Of a DNA stretch of 64,000 bases, positions 9,637 to 18,466 are shown one piece after another. Position numbers and translations under genes: made by a program. Each line of letters begins with the position of its first letter. Position 1 is the first letter of the stretch. The stretch lies in the NCBI RefSeq assembly GCF_003944705.1, contig NZ_RWIS01000017.1:1-64000 (forward strand). Direction: 5' to 3'. The DNA comes from Hymenobacter metallilatus (GTDB lineage: Bacteria; Bacteroidota; Bacteroidia; Cytophagales; Hymenobacteraceae). The notes beneath the pieces are model-generated. The model saw nothing but the letters and a program-made list of their open reading frames with translations, made no database searches and had not been told where the DNA came from.

Positions 9637-11061
9637 ATGAAAAAATCACTTCTCCTCATCCTGCCGGCGCTGGTACTTGCTACTTCCTGCGTTGACACCC
9701 TGGATGACTATAACATTGACCCAAAGCGCCCGAGCAGCGTTCCTGCCACCTCTCTGGTTTCGAATGCCGAGCTTAGCCTGACGCGCACCCTGGTTAGCCC
9801 CAGCGTAAACCTGAATCCTTTCCGTCTGTACGTTCAGCATTGGGCTGAAACCACGTACTACGATGAAAGTATTTACGACATCAGAACCCGTAACATCAAC
9901 GGTGGCTTCTGGACTGCCATCTACCGTGACGTGCTGCGTGATTTGAAAGAAGCAAAAGCCATTATCACGGCTGATGGCACGCTGGATCCGGCCGTTAAGG
10001 CTAACCAGCTGGCTTCTATTGAGGTGCTGGAGGTGTATGCCTGGACGACGCTGGTAGACGTATTCGGTAACGTGCCGTACTCGCAAGCGCTGGACTTCAA
10101 CAATCCGCAGCCGAAGTATGACGATGCCAAGACCATCTACACGGATCTGTTCGCACGTCTGAACGCGGCCATTGCTAAGTTTGACCCCACGGCCGAAGGC
10201 CTGGGCAGTGCCGACCTGATTTATGATGGTGACGTGGCGGAGTTTGCAAAGTTTGCCAACTCGCTGAAGCTGCGGATGGCCCTGACCATCTCCGACGACG
10301 ACGCGGCCACTGCCAAAACGCAGGCAGAAGCCACCCGTGGTAAAACCATTGCTTCGAACAGCGAAAACGCTGATCTGGCTTTCCAGACCTCGAACCCCAA
10401 CACCAATCCGTTGTTCGAGCAGTTGGTACAGAGCGGTCGTAACGACTTTGTTGCTGCCAACACGTTCGTTACGGTGCTGAACAACCTGAGCGACCCCCGC
10501 GCAACTCAATTCTTCAAGTTGAAGAATGGCGCTATCCGTGGTGGTGTATATGGTGCCAGCAACAACTACGCTTCCTTCTCGGCTCCTGGTGTTAACCAGG
10601 AAGATCCGACGCACCCTGGCGTACTGCTTTCCTATGCCCAAGTAGAGTTCCTGCTTGCTGAGGCGGTGGAGCGTGGTTTCAACGTGGGTGGTACGGCTAA
10701 GTCGCACTACGATGCCGGCGTTACAGCCTCCATCCAGCAGTGGGGTGGCTCGGCAACGGATGCCGCTGCGTACCTGTTGAAGCCTGCGGTTAACTACCTC
10801 ACGGCTACGGGCAACTACAAGCAGAAAATCGGTACTCAGGCGTGGATTGCCCTGTACGACCAGCCCGTTGATGGCTATCGGGAATACCGTCGCCTGGACT
10901 ACCCGGCTCTGGTGAAGCCTGCTCAGGCGCTGTCTAACATTCCGCGTCGTTTCTTCTACCCAGTAGTAGAGCAGAACCTCAACACAGCTAACAACAGCGC
11001 GGCTGCTACCGCTATTGGTGGCGACAACGTTGACACGCGAATCTTCTGGGACAAATTCTAA
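9637..11061 (+). CDS. SusD/RagB-family outer-membrane lipoprotein (SusD-like_2 type, second copy)
   Basis: A 474-residue surface lipoprotein with lipobox ATSC (Cys at about residue 18) followed by the family pattern TLDDYNIDPKRPSSVP. The helical body has the typical VLEVYAWTTLVDVFGNVPYSQAL segment (here cited only in part: GNVPYSQAL near 145-155) and a C-terminus RIFWDKF close to that of the other SusD. It is the partner of the SusC encoded 12 bp upstream and the last gene of its operon, since a strong terminator follows at 11085. The same expressed-gene-like codon choice as its SusC is seen. Substrate unknown. Confidence 0.93.
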   Translation: MKKSLLLILPALVLATSCVDTLDDYNIDPKRPSSVPATSLVSNAELSLTRTLVSPSVNLNPFRLYVQHWAETTYYDESIYDIRTRNINGGFWTAIYRDVLRDLKEAKAIITADGTLDPAVKANQLASIEVLEVYAWTTLVDVFGNVPYSQALDFNNPQPKYDDAKTIYTDLFARLNAAIAKFDPTAEGLGSADLIYDGDVAEFAKFANSLKLRMALTISDDDAATAKTQAEATRGKTIASNSENADLAFQTSNPNTNPLFEQLVQSGRNDFVAANTFVTVLNNLSDPRATQFFKLKNGAIRGGVYGASNNYASFSAPGVNQEDPTHPGVLLSYAQVEFLLAEAVERGFNVGGTAKSHYDAGVTASIQQWGGSATDAAAYLLKPAVNYLTATGNYKQKIGTQAWIALYDQPVDGYREYRRLDYPALVKPAQALSNIPRRFFYPVVEQNLNTANNSAAATAIGGDNVDTRIFWDKF

Positions 11062-11084
11062 TTTGTGCTGGAGTGATAAAAAAA

Positions 11085-11110
11085 GGGCCGCCAACTTGGC
11101 GGCCCTTTTT
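11085..11110 (+). terminator. rho-independent terminator after susD, probably bidirectional
   Basis: GGGCCGCCA pairs with TGGCGGCCC (9 bp, 3-base loop) and is followed by TTTTT. A run of A precedes the stem, so it can also end prfB transcripts coming from the other strand. Confidence 0.9.
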
Positions 11111-11221
11111 GTTTTCAGGGTTTGCAACAAACCCAGGTTGCTGTGCTGCGAGAGAGTAACATCTGCGTCCTTTGTTGTGACACAGGGTGCGCAGATAATT
11201 TTTTGTAAGAGTACTGTGCCG

Positions 11222-12299
11222 CTAGCTCTGCATCAGGAACCCCTTGATATATTCTTCCAGGTCACCATCCAGTACGTTTTGCACATCGGTTCGCTCGATA
11301 CCCGTACGAAGGTCTTTTACGAGCTTATAGGGGTGTAACACGTAGTTGCGGATCTGGGAACCAAAGTCGATGCGCTTTTTGCCGGCTTCTACCACCGCCC
11401 GGGCTTCGTTACGCTTATCCAACTCCAACTGGTAGAGGCGGGATTTAAGCATCCGGAGGGCATGCTCCTTGTTCATGAGTTGGCTCCGCTCAATCTGGCA
11501 CTCAATGACAATGCCGGAGGGAGCGTGCTTAAGCCGTACGGCCGTTTCTACCTTGTTCACGTTTTGTCCGCCGGCACCACCGGCCCGATACGTGTCCCAG
11601 GTAATATCGCCGGGGTTGATCTGGATGTCGATGGTATCGTCGACTACTGGGTAAGCAAAGACCGAAGCAAACGACGTATGCCGTCGGCCGCTGCTGTCAA
11701 AGGGGGAAATACGTACTAGCCGGTGTACTCCGATTTCACTTTTGAGGTAGCCATAAGCAAACTGCCCCTCTATTTCCAGGGATGCGGACTTGATGCCGGC
11801 CCCTTCGCCGGGCTGGTAGCTGACCTGCCGGACCGTGAAGCCCTGCTTTTCACCCCACATGATGTACATGCGCATGAGCATCTCGGCCCAATCCTGGCTT
11901 TCGGTGCCGCCGGCCCCGGGGTTTATTTCCAGGATAGCCGAAAGCTGGTCTTCTTCGTCGGAGAGCATTCGTTTGAACTCCAGGCGCTCCACTGCCTGCT
12001 GGGCAGCGGCAAACTCGCGCTGCATTTCGTCCTCGGCTACGTCGCCTTCCCGGTAGAAGTCATAGAGGACTTCCACGTCGCCGAGGCTTTTCTCCACGGC
12101 TTCGTAATCATCCGTCCAGACTTTTACAGCTTTGATTTCCTTCATGACAGCCTCCGCCTTTTTGGAATCATCCCAGAAGCCGGGGGTAGTGGTTTGCTGC
12201 TCAGTTTCTAGTACCTGGGCTTTGCGGGCATCGTAGTCAAAGATACCTCCTCAGGGCCTCAGCGCGGCCCTTCAACTCCTTCACCTGATCTTGGGTCAT
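11222..12299 (-). CDS. prfB: peptide chain release factor 2, expressed through a programmed +1 frameshift
   Basis: RF2 reads UGA and UAA stop codons and releases the peptide. The gene is in two frames. ATG at 12299 opens 20 codons (starting MTQDQVKELK) that end at an in-frame TGA at 12237-12239. Dropping one T at 12239 continues as DYDARKAQ to the stop at 11222, giving about 358 residues, the family length. The signals for the shift are intact: AGGAGG, three bases, CTT TGA C. The GGQ loop that triggers hydrolysis is at about residues 243-245 and the SPF anticodon-like tripeptide is present (RISPFDSSG). An automatic caller would give a truncated 307-residue product starting at 12145; that is wrong. 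It converges with susD. Confidence 0.95.
12237..12251 (-). promoter_or_regulatory. RF2 autoregulatory frameshift site
   Basis: On the minus strand this reads AGGAGG-TAT-CTT-TGA, then C. The internal Shine-Dalgarno stretch three bases ahead of CTT and the slow UGA-C stop are the standard arrangement that makes ribosomes slip +1 when RF2 is scarce. This is one of the few clear SD-like sequences in the window. Confidence 0.95.
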
Positions 12300-12464
12300 G
12301 GAAAAAAATGCGTGAATGAATAAAAAATGCGGGTTGGCTTCTGTCTGATTGCGCAGGTAAAGTGGCCCGAAGTTCGGGATAAATTAGCCAGCGGCCGAAA
12401 ACAAATGCGGAGCGCATCCCGGCTGGGCACGCTCCGCACTGGTAAAGCAAAACAACTCGGTAGC

Positions 12465-13529
12465 TTACACCCGCACCATCCAATTGTGCGTATCAGCCGC
12501 CTCGCCACTCCGAATGGCGGTCAAGGCACCTGACACCCGGTTAGAGAAGGCATCGGTGGGCACAGTGGGCAGCGTGTAATCCTGACCTTGGTAGCCAATA
12601 ACGGCAATGGGGGCAATGGTGGCGGCAGTGCCCACTCCAAATGCTTCCTGCAGCGTACCTTGAGCATGAGCGTCCAGAATTTCCAGCGCCGATACTTTAC
12701 GCTCCTCCACAGGCATGCCCCAGTCGCGAGCTAGTTGTAGCACACTGCGGCGCGTGATGCCATCCAGAATAGAAGTGCTGAGCGCCGGCGTTACGAGGTG
12801 GCCGTTGATAACGAACATGGCGTTCATGGTGCCGGATTCCTCTACGTATTTATGCTCCGATGCATCGGTCCAGATAAGCTGGTTGTAGCCTTCCTGCTGG
12901 GCCAGCTTGGTGGGGTACATAGCGGCACCGTAGTTGCCGGCATTCTTGGCAAATCCGGCTCCCCCTTCAGCCGAGCGAACATACTTCTCCTCGAAGCGGA
13001 CGCGCAACGGCTTGTTATAGTACAGGCCAACGGGGCAGGTGATAATCATGAAGCGGTACGAATCGGAGGGACGTACGCCCAGTAGACCATCGGTGGCAAA
13101 CATGAAGGGGCGGATATAAAGGGCACTGCCGGTAAAGCTTGGTACCCACTCCGCGTCCAGCTGAATGAGCTGCCGCAGCCCTTGCATGAAGATTTCTTCC
13201 GGAATGCTGGGCATACACATCCGCTCGGCCGAGGCGTTGAGGCGGTGCAGGTTATCGGCGGGACGGAAGATGTAGATGTCGCCTTCCTTGTTTTTGTACG
13301 CTTTCATTCCCTCGAAAATAGCCTGTCCGTAGTGCAGGGCCGAGTTGGCCGGGCTAATGGACATGTCGCCGTAGGGTACGATTTGAGGCTCCTGCCACTC
13401 GCCGTCGTGGTAGTCGACTACCAGCATGTGGTCGGAGAACGTCTTGCCGAATTCCAAGTTATCAAAATCCACTTCGGGCAGGCGCGACGCCGCGGTGCGG
13501 GTGGCGGAAATGGTCAGCGTGTCAATCAT
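12465..13529 (-). CDS. ilvE: branched-chain amino acid aminotransferase
   Basis: Fold-type IV PLP enzyme that makes leucine, isoleucine and valine from their keto acids with glutamate, or runs in reverse for catabolism. The 354-residue length and features such as YGQAIFEGMKAYK, the PLP-lysine region AKNAGNYGAA, and VEESGTMN match the group II (eukaryote-like) branched-chain enzymes. I start at ATG 13529 (MIDTLTIS); the open frame extends 47 codons further upstream but that part is Pro/His-rich and unlike the family. It is 167 bp downstream of the adenosyltransferase gene on the same strand. A TAAAGGTG near 13640-13660 is a one-mismatch -7 box, so it may have its own promoter. Confidence 0.93.
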   Translation of the reverse strand: MIDTLTISATRTAASRLPEVDFDNLEFGKTFSDHMLVVDYHDGEWQEPQIVPYGDMSISPANSALHYGQAIFEGMKAYKNKEGDIYIFRPADNLHRLNASAERMCMPSIPEEIFMQGLRQLIQLDAEWVPSFTGSALYIRPFMFATDGLLGVRPSDSYRFMIITCPVGLYYNKPLRVRFEEKYVRSAEGGAGFAKNAGNYGAAMYPTKLAQQEGYNQLIWTDASEHKYVEESGTMNAMFVINGHLVTPALSTSILDGITRRSVLQLARDWGMPVEERKVSALEILDAHAQGTLQEAFGVGTAATIAPIAVIGYQGQDYTLPTVPTDAFSNRVSGALTAIRSGEAADTHNWMVRV

Positions 13530-13696
13530 GAGGAGTGGGGTGGGAGGGTAAAGGTGAAAGCACGCCAACGGTACCGCTGCCAGAGCCAAGCAGTGTACGC
13601 TAACTGTGCCGGGGTGGGTGGGAAAATGGGGGTGAACGAGAAGTAAAGGTGCGGAATTTCTTCCGAACACTTGTTAGTCTGGCTTGGTGCCAATCA

Positions 13697-14245
13697 CTAC
13701 ATGCGGGGCTCCCACTTCACCTCTTCCGCCTGTAGCTCGTGGGCCATCTGGCGGCTAAGTACGAAGAGAAAATCGGAGAGGCGGTTCAGGTACATTACCA
13801 CCAAATTAGCCACGAATGAGTCTTCCTGGAGCTGGATGACCAGCCGCTCGGCGCGGCGGCAGACACAGCGGGCCACATGGGCAAACGATACGGACTGGTG
13901 GCCCCCGGGCAGCACAAACACCCGCAGCTCCGGCAGGACCTCATTCATGCGGTCCATTTCCTGCTCCAACAAAGCAATATCCTCGGCGTGCAGGTCCGGA
14001 ATCTTCATCTTCGACTTGTCAGGATCGGAGGCCAGGGAGGCGCCAACCGTGAACAGCCGGTCCTGGATTTCTTTCAGCAGCGGACGGCGGCTCGCATTTA
14101 CCTCTTGGTCGCGCACTAAGCCGATGTAGGAATTCAGCTCATCTACGGTGCCGTAGCACTCGATACGCAGACTGGATTTTGGGACCCGGGTACCGCCGAT
14201 AAGGGAGGTAAGGCCCTTATCACCAGTTTTGGTATAGATTTTCAA
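13697..14245 (-). CDS. PduO-type cob(I)alamin adenosyltransferase
   Basis: Adds the 5'-deoxyadenosyl group of ATP to cob(I)alamin to make coenzyme B12. The 182-residue cytosolic protein begins with the family's ATP-binding N-terminal block KIYTKTGDKGLTSLIGG and then RIECYGTVDELNSYIG, with the later CRRAER segment also conserved. I choose the TTG at 14245 as start because it puts Met right before KIYTKTGDKG, as in relatives; an upstream TTG at 14299 adds 18 unrelated residues. It lies 71 bp after the ABC ATPase gene and may be the last gene of the gatC operon. Confidence 0.9.
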   Translation of the reverse strand: MKIYTKTGDKGLTSLIGGTRVPKSSLRIECYGTVDELNSYIGLVRDQEVNASRRPLLKEIQDRLFTVGASLASDPDKSKMKIPDLHAEDIALLEQEMDRMNEVLPELRVFVLPGGHQSVSFAHVARCVCRRAERLVIQLQEDSFVANLVVMYLNRLSDFLFVLSRQMAHELQAEEVKWEPRM

Positions 14246-14316
14246 ACGAATAGGCGAAAAAACGGTGGATGGCAAACTGGTAACCCGCAACCTCCGCAAC
14301 TGTTGGTGCGGGCCGC

Positions 14317-15036
14317 TTAATGTCCGGCCAGCTGCGCGGCGGCAACACCCTGGTTTGCCACATCGGACTCAACGAGGCCGTCGCGCAGGCGGACGATGCG
14401 GTGCGCATGGCGGGCAATGTCCTCTTCGTGGGTAACCATGATGATGGTGTTGCCGCGCACATACAGGGCCTCAAACAGCTCCATAATCTCGTGGCTGGTG
14501 CGCGTGTCAAGGGCCCCGGTGGGCTCGTCGGCCAGAATGATGCTGGGGCTGTTGACGAGGGCCCGGGCAATGGCTACCCGTTGGCGCTGGCCCCCCGACA
14601 GCTCGTTGGGTTTGTGCAGGGCCCGCTCGCCCAGCCCTACGCTACGTAGTGCTTCCCGGGCCATTTCCTGCCGCTCACTTTTACCATAGCCGGCGTAAAT
14701 CAGGGGCAGAGCTACATTATCGAGGGCGGTGGCCCGGGGCAGAAGGTTGAACGACTGGAAGACGAAGCCGATTTCTTTGTTGCGCACATCGGCCAGCTGA
14801 TTGTCCGTCATGTTGCTGACGTCCTTGCCGTTGAGGATATACTGCCCGCCCGAGGGAGTATCGAGGCAGCCCACGATGTTCATGAGCGTGGATTTGCCGG
14901 AACCCGAAGGCCCCATAAAGGCCACATACTCGCCGCGCTGAATGGTAATGGATACGGATTGCAACGCATGAATTTCCTCCGTCCCCATCCGGTAGACTTT
15001 GGAAATATCTGTGGTTTGGATGACGGGAGGCAGCAT
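14317..15036 (-). CDS. ABC transporter ATPase, LolD/MacB type
   Basis: A 239-residue nucleotide-binding subunit. It has Walker A GPSGSGKST, Q-loop FVFQSFNLLPRATALDNV, signature LSGGQRQR and Walker B IILADEPTGALD followed by the switch histidine (MVTHEED). This set is typical of the LolD/FtsE/MacB group that works on lipoproteins, peptides or cell-wall factors rather than importing solutes. No FtsX-like permease is next to it; the only membrane neighbour is the large TM-TPR protein 17 bp upstream. A functional link between them is possible but unproven. It is probably co-transcribed from gatC. Confidence 0.88.
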   Translation of the reverse strand: MLPPVIQTTDISKVYRMGTEEIHALQSVSITIQRGEYVAFMGPSGSGKSTLMNIVGCLDTPSGGQYILNGKDVSNMTDNQLADVRNKEIGFVFQSFNLLPRATALDNVALPLIYAGYGKSERQEMAREALRSVGLGERALHKPNELSGGQRQRVAIARALVNSPSIILADEPTGALDTRTSHEIMELFEALYVRGNTIIMVTHEEDIARHAHRIVRLRDGLVESDVANQGVAAAQLAGH

Positions 15037-15053
15037 AACCAGAGGGCCAGGGG

Positions 15054-18000
15054 TTAGTTCCAGGGGGCAGCAGCAGCAGCACGGGCCGCACGGCGCGCCT
15101 CGTACTCTGTACGAAAGGTAGCGTAATCTGCGGGGGAAAGCAATGTGCCCAGGCGGTAGAGCGGAGACTGGGCATATTCGGTAAGGCCGACGGGTACAGA
15201 CGCCAGCACGTAGGCTTGCAGCAGCACCACCGAGCCGGGGTTGTACTCGACCCCGCGCAGGAGCACATTGTAGGCCTGCTCAAACTGGTTGCGGCGGGTA
15301 TAGAAACGCGCTGCCGCCACCAGCCCGTTTTCGGCGAAAGGTGCCTCGCGGGCCACCTGCTGGTAAAGGCGGGCCGCCTCGGCGGGCTGGTTATCCGCTT
15401 CCGCCAAAGCTGCCCGGAAGTACAGCCGCTGAAACGTATCGAAACCCTCGAAGCGCCCGTTCCGCAGTAGCTGCCGCAACTCGGGCCACTGTTTGCCCCG
15501 GGTGTATACTTCACCCCGCAACACGTTCCAGGCCGAAGCATCGGGCGCATTGATGGCCGGAGCGGTTTGCCGGAGCGTTTGCTGCACCGCCGCCAACTCA
15601 TTGTGCTGCAGAGCGCGCGGCAGCTGGGCCAGCAAGGCCACCCTCCGTAGCGCGGGGGAAGCAATGGTAGTTGCTGCCGACAGCGTTTCGGTGGTGGGCA
15701 GCTCGTCGCCGCGTACTACCAAGTACTGGGCTTTTACAGAATCCGACGCCGAGGCAAACTCTGTTCGGAAGTCGAGGTCGAGAACCGTAAGCAACTGCCG
15801 GGCTCCTGGCTGTAGCGGCTGTTCGGGGCCCATGAGGGCCCGCCGGGCCACCTGTCTGGCCGAATCGGGCTGGCTGGATAAAGCCAGGGCGTAGGCTTCG
15901 GGTAGAGCAGCAGCGGTAGCTCCGTTCTGGCGGGCTTCGTTGAGGCGGGTGGCCGCCGGAGCGGGCAGGCGCTGGTCCAGCAGCCACAGCCCCTGCAACT
16001 GCTGATAGTACGCCGTAGCCGCGCTGGAGCCGGTAGCCAAAGGCGTTATCGTTGCCTGAGCCGCTACCGGCCGGCCGCCGTAGTGCTGGGTGAAGGCCCG
16101 CAGAAACGTCAGCTGGTCCAGGTAGGCCGCGTTGGCGGGCCGGGCCAGCAGGCGGGGCAGCCGGACCAGCAGAGTGGTATCGTGCCGCAGCGCCAACTGC
16201 AAACCCTGGTGGTAGAGTCGAGCGAAAGAGGCGGGCGAAAGAACCGTAGTGGTATCCGGGGAAGCGCCAAGGCCGGCCGGCTTGCCGGTAAGCTGGGCAA
16301 GCAGCAAAGCATTGCTCTGGAGGGCATCATCGGGACTATTGGCGGTGGCAGCGGCCACGGTTTCGGCCTCCGCCCAGCGCTGTTGCCTGATGTAGTAGGC
16401 TAGCTCGTTGGCCAGCAAAATGGGGTTGTCGGGCGCGGCGGCCGTGGCACGGCTTTGGTATAGCGCCGCCGAATCGGAGAGGGTGGAGCGGGAGAAAAGC
16501 TGGGCCATGTCGCCGTTGAGGGCGGCGCTGCCGGGAGTAGCCTTCAGGGCGTCGCGCAACACGGCCAGCCGGTCAAAAAAGTCCGTGGGCTCGTTGTAAA
16601 GGGCTGCCAGTCGCAAGGAAATTTTCTCGGAAGGCCGCCGGGCCAGGGCGCGGCGCAGGATGTTGATTTCATTCTGCCGCTGCTGACGGAAGCGGTACAA
16701 AGCCGCCCGCCCAAGGCTGGCCTTGTGGTTATGCTGGTCGAGCACGTCGCTTTCGGCGTAATATCGCTCAGCCAGCAGGGCCTGGGCCATATCGTCGGGC
16801 CGGTACTCGCTTTCCAGTCGGGACAAGTCGCCCAGGTTGTTGAAGGTAGCGGCCTGGACCTGGTCGAGCAGGAAGAAGTTGTTGCGCATAGTAACAACTG
16901 CCACAGCCGCAATACCCAGGATGTACATAGCGTAGAACGGGAAGCGGCGCGGCTCATACACCACGCGGTACACGGGCAGCTTGCGGCGCAGCAGCGGCGC
17001 GAAGTTCAGCAGGACATACAGCAAGAAAGCCCCGCCTACCCCCAGAAACGCCAGTACCGTAAAGTCGCGGCCGGCTTGCAGCATGGGGTCGTTGGCAGTA
17101 GCCAGGGCGTAACCCAGTACCGCCGCGGCCAGCAGCACCAGTACCCCGTAAAGCACCCGCGCCGCCTCCGGATACGGAATCCAGTCCTGGAAGGTAGCGG
17201 CGCGGCGGTCCAGGCTCAGCCAGCCCGTCAGCACGGCCGGTACCAACAAAATGTAGGGGTCGAGGTGCAGGCCGGGCAGAACCAGCAGCTCACTCTGGTT
17301 GAGGTAGTACAGCAGCAGCATACCCAGATACAGGCCGCTGGCCAGCAGAAAAGCCCACAGCCCGTACCGGCCGCTGGGGGTATCAGCCTGGGTGTTGAGC
17401 CACAGCAGGCCGTGGATGTTCTCGAAAGCAACCCACAGCACCAGCAAGGCAAAAGCCACGGCGCCGCTGGTCGTGAAAAAGGCGCTGAGGTGCAGGGCCG
17501 TTACTTCGGCTGGGTTGGGATTGTGCAGAAACAGCACGGCCCCCAAAGCCGCCACCAGCGCCGCGAAAGTGCCCAGCCGCACCGGAAACGAAGTATCGGG
17601 CCGGAAAGCGTGGAAGTAGTAGGCCGGCAGCCCCAGGCCAGCCAGGGCCAGCAGCAGGAAATACTGTTGCTGCCCGTTGATAACGTCCAGCAGATCCGCA
17701 TTCAGCGACATCAGCAGGAAAATCACCAGGGCCATGCCGGCCACAAACGCCGGGCGGACCAGGCTGCTCACGGCCGCCAGAAAGTACACCAGCGCTACGC
17801 CCAGCAGGGCAATCAGCACTTGAGCGGCGCCGGGCTGCAAAAACGGGCCCGCTACGTCGTAGGTCTGGGTGACGAGGTAGGTGTTGGCCTGCACCGGCAC
17901 TTGCTGAACCCCCACTGCCACCCGGGCAACGGTAGTAGGAACGGGCGTAAGCTGGGTGACCGGCTGGATGGGCAGAACGGCATCGTCGGCGGTGGCGTAG

Positions 18001-18110
18001 TGCCAGCCAACCAGGGCCACGGTCAAGGCAACGCACAGGGCCAGAAATACCAAAGGCGCCCGCCAGTGAAGGGGGCGCGTGGAGGCAGCGGGGAGCAGGG
18101 GAGTGGGCAC
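15054..18110 (-). CDS. large membrane protein with C-terminal TPR-like repeats, function unknown
   Basis: A 1018-residue protein I cannot name. The N-terminal 420 residues contain about eleven hydrophobic segments (first near 18-40, last near 400-420). The remaining ~590 residues are soluble, Ala/Leu-rich, and show helix-turn-helix repeats of TPR style, for example around AEAARLYQQVAREAPF. It could be a scaffold in the inner membrane, as in some gliding, polysaccharide or secretion systems of Bacteroidota. It starts at GTG 18110, 6 bp after the gatC stop, and is 17 bp before the ABC ATPase, so the three are co-transcribed. There is no signature of a known enzyme. Confidence 0.8.
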   Translation of the reverse strand: MPTPLLPAASTRPLHWRAPLVFLALCVALTVALVGWHYATADDAVLPIQPVTQLTPVPTTVARVAVGVQQVPVQANTYLVTQTYDVAGPFLQPGAAQVLIALLGVALVYFLAAVSSLVRPAFVAGMALVIFLLMSLNADLLDVINGQQQYFLLLALAGLGLPAYYFHAFRPDTSFPVRLGTFAALVAALGAVLFLHNPNPAEVTALHLSAFFTTSGAVAFALLVLWVAFENIHGLLWLNTQADTPSGRYGLWAFLLASGLYLGMLLLYYLNQSELLVLPGLHLDPYILLVPAVLTGWLSLDRRAATFQDWIPYPEAARVLYGVLVLLAAAVLGYALATANDPMLQAGRDFTVLAFLGVGGAFLLYVLLNFAPLLRRKLPVYRVVYEPRRFPFYAMYILGIAAVAVVTMRNNFFLLDQVQAATFNNLGDLSRLESEYRPDDMAQALLAERYYAESDVLDQHNHKASLGRAALYRFRQQRQNEINILRRALARRPSEKISLRLAALYNEPTDFFDRLAVLRDALKATPGSAALNGDMAQLFSRSTLSDSAALYQSRATAAAPDNPILLANELAYYIRQQRWAEAETVAAATANSPDDALQSNALLLAQLTGKPAGLGASPDTTTVLSPASFARLYHQGLQLALRHDTTLLVRLPRLLARPANAAYLDQLTFLRAFTQHYGGRPVAAQATITPLATGSSAATAYYQQLQGLWLLDQRLPAPAATRLNEARQNGATAAALPEAYALALSSQPDSARQVARRALMGPEQPLQPGARQLLTVLDLDFRTEFASASDSVKAQYLVVRGDELPTTETLSAATTIASPALRRVALLAQLPRALQHNELAAVQQTLRQTAPAINAPDASAWNVLRGEVYTRGKQWPELRQLLRNGRFEGFDTFQRLYFRAALAEADNQPAEAARLYQQVAREAPFAENGLVAAARFYTRRNQFEQAYNVLLRGVEYNPGSVVLLQAYVLASVPVGLTEYAQSPLYRLGTLLSPADYATFRTEYEARRAARAAAAAPWN

Positions 18111-18116
18111 TAGGAG

Positions 18117-18404
18117 CTAGTCCAGTACTTTGGGTACGCGGAAATAATCGGAGTCCTTGCGGGGCGCATTGCTCAGGCCAGCCTGGTGGCTCACCGTGTT
18201 GTGGGCCTCGTCGGGGCGCAGCACGTTTATCTCCTGGGAGAGGTGCACCAGCGGCTCCACATCATCCGTATTCAGCTGCCGCAGCTGGTCAACCCAGTCC
18301 AGAATCTTATTCAGGTCGCCCAGCATCTGCTGCTCTTTGGTGGCGTCGAATTCGAGGCGGGCCAAGTGGGCCAGGCCCCGGAGGGTGTTCAGGTCGGTAC
18401 TCAC
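18117..18404 (-). CDS. gatC: Asp-tRNA(Asn)/Glu-tRNA(Gln) amidotransferase subunit C
   Basis: Small subunit (95 residues) that holds GatA and GatB together in the enzyme that converts mischarged Glu-tRNA(Gln) and Asp-tRNA(Asn). The block LRGLAHLARLEFD at the start, the MLGDLNKILDWVDQL helix and the LRPDEAHN linker are typical. It starts at GTG 18404. A TACTTTTG -7 box lies 30 bases upstream. gatA and gatB are not in the window. It heads a minus-strand unit with the TM-TPR protein and the ABC ATPase. Confidence 0.93.
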   Translation of the reverse strand: MSTDLNTLRGLAHLARLEFDATKEQQMLGDLNKILDWVDQLRQLNTDDVEPLVHLSQEINVLRPDEAHNTVSHQAGLSNAPRKDSDYFRVPKVLD

Positions 18405-18433
18405 AATACAGAAAAATAGAGTCGGGAGAAAGG

Positions 18434-18441
18434 CAAAAGTA
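18434..18441 (-). promoter_or_regulatory. -7 box for gatC
   Basis: The minus strand reads TACTTTTG, an exact TAnnTTTG match, 29 bases before the gatC GTG. I see no TTG at the expected -33 distance, so strength is uncertain. Confidence 0.55.
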
Positions 18442-18466
18442 CAAAGTCCGGGGCGGGAGTTATGGC

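Noticed and set aside
9646..11130. 494-codon open frame on the minus strand
   Set aside because: Complement of the second susD; composition is Val/Arg-rich and unlike any protein family.
11222..12145. prfB as a 307-residue protein starting at 12145
   Set aside because: The true N-terminus is encoded upstream in another frame and joined by the programmed frameshift.
16725..18113. 462-codon open frame on the plus strand
   Set aside because: It lies entirely opposite the TM-TPR gene. The translation is Gln/Gly/His-rich with no domain, as expected for the complement of a GC-rich membrane protein gene.
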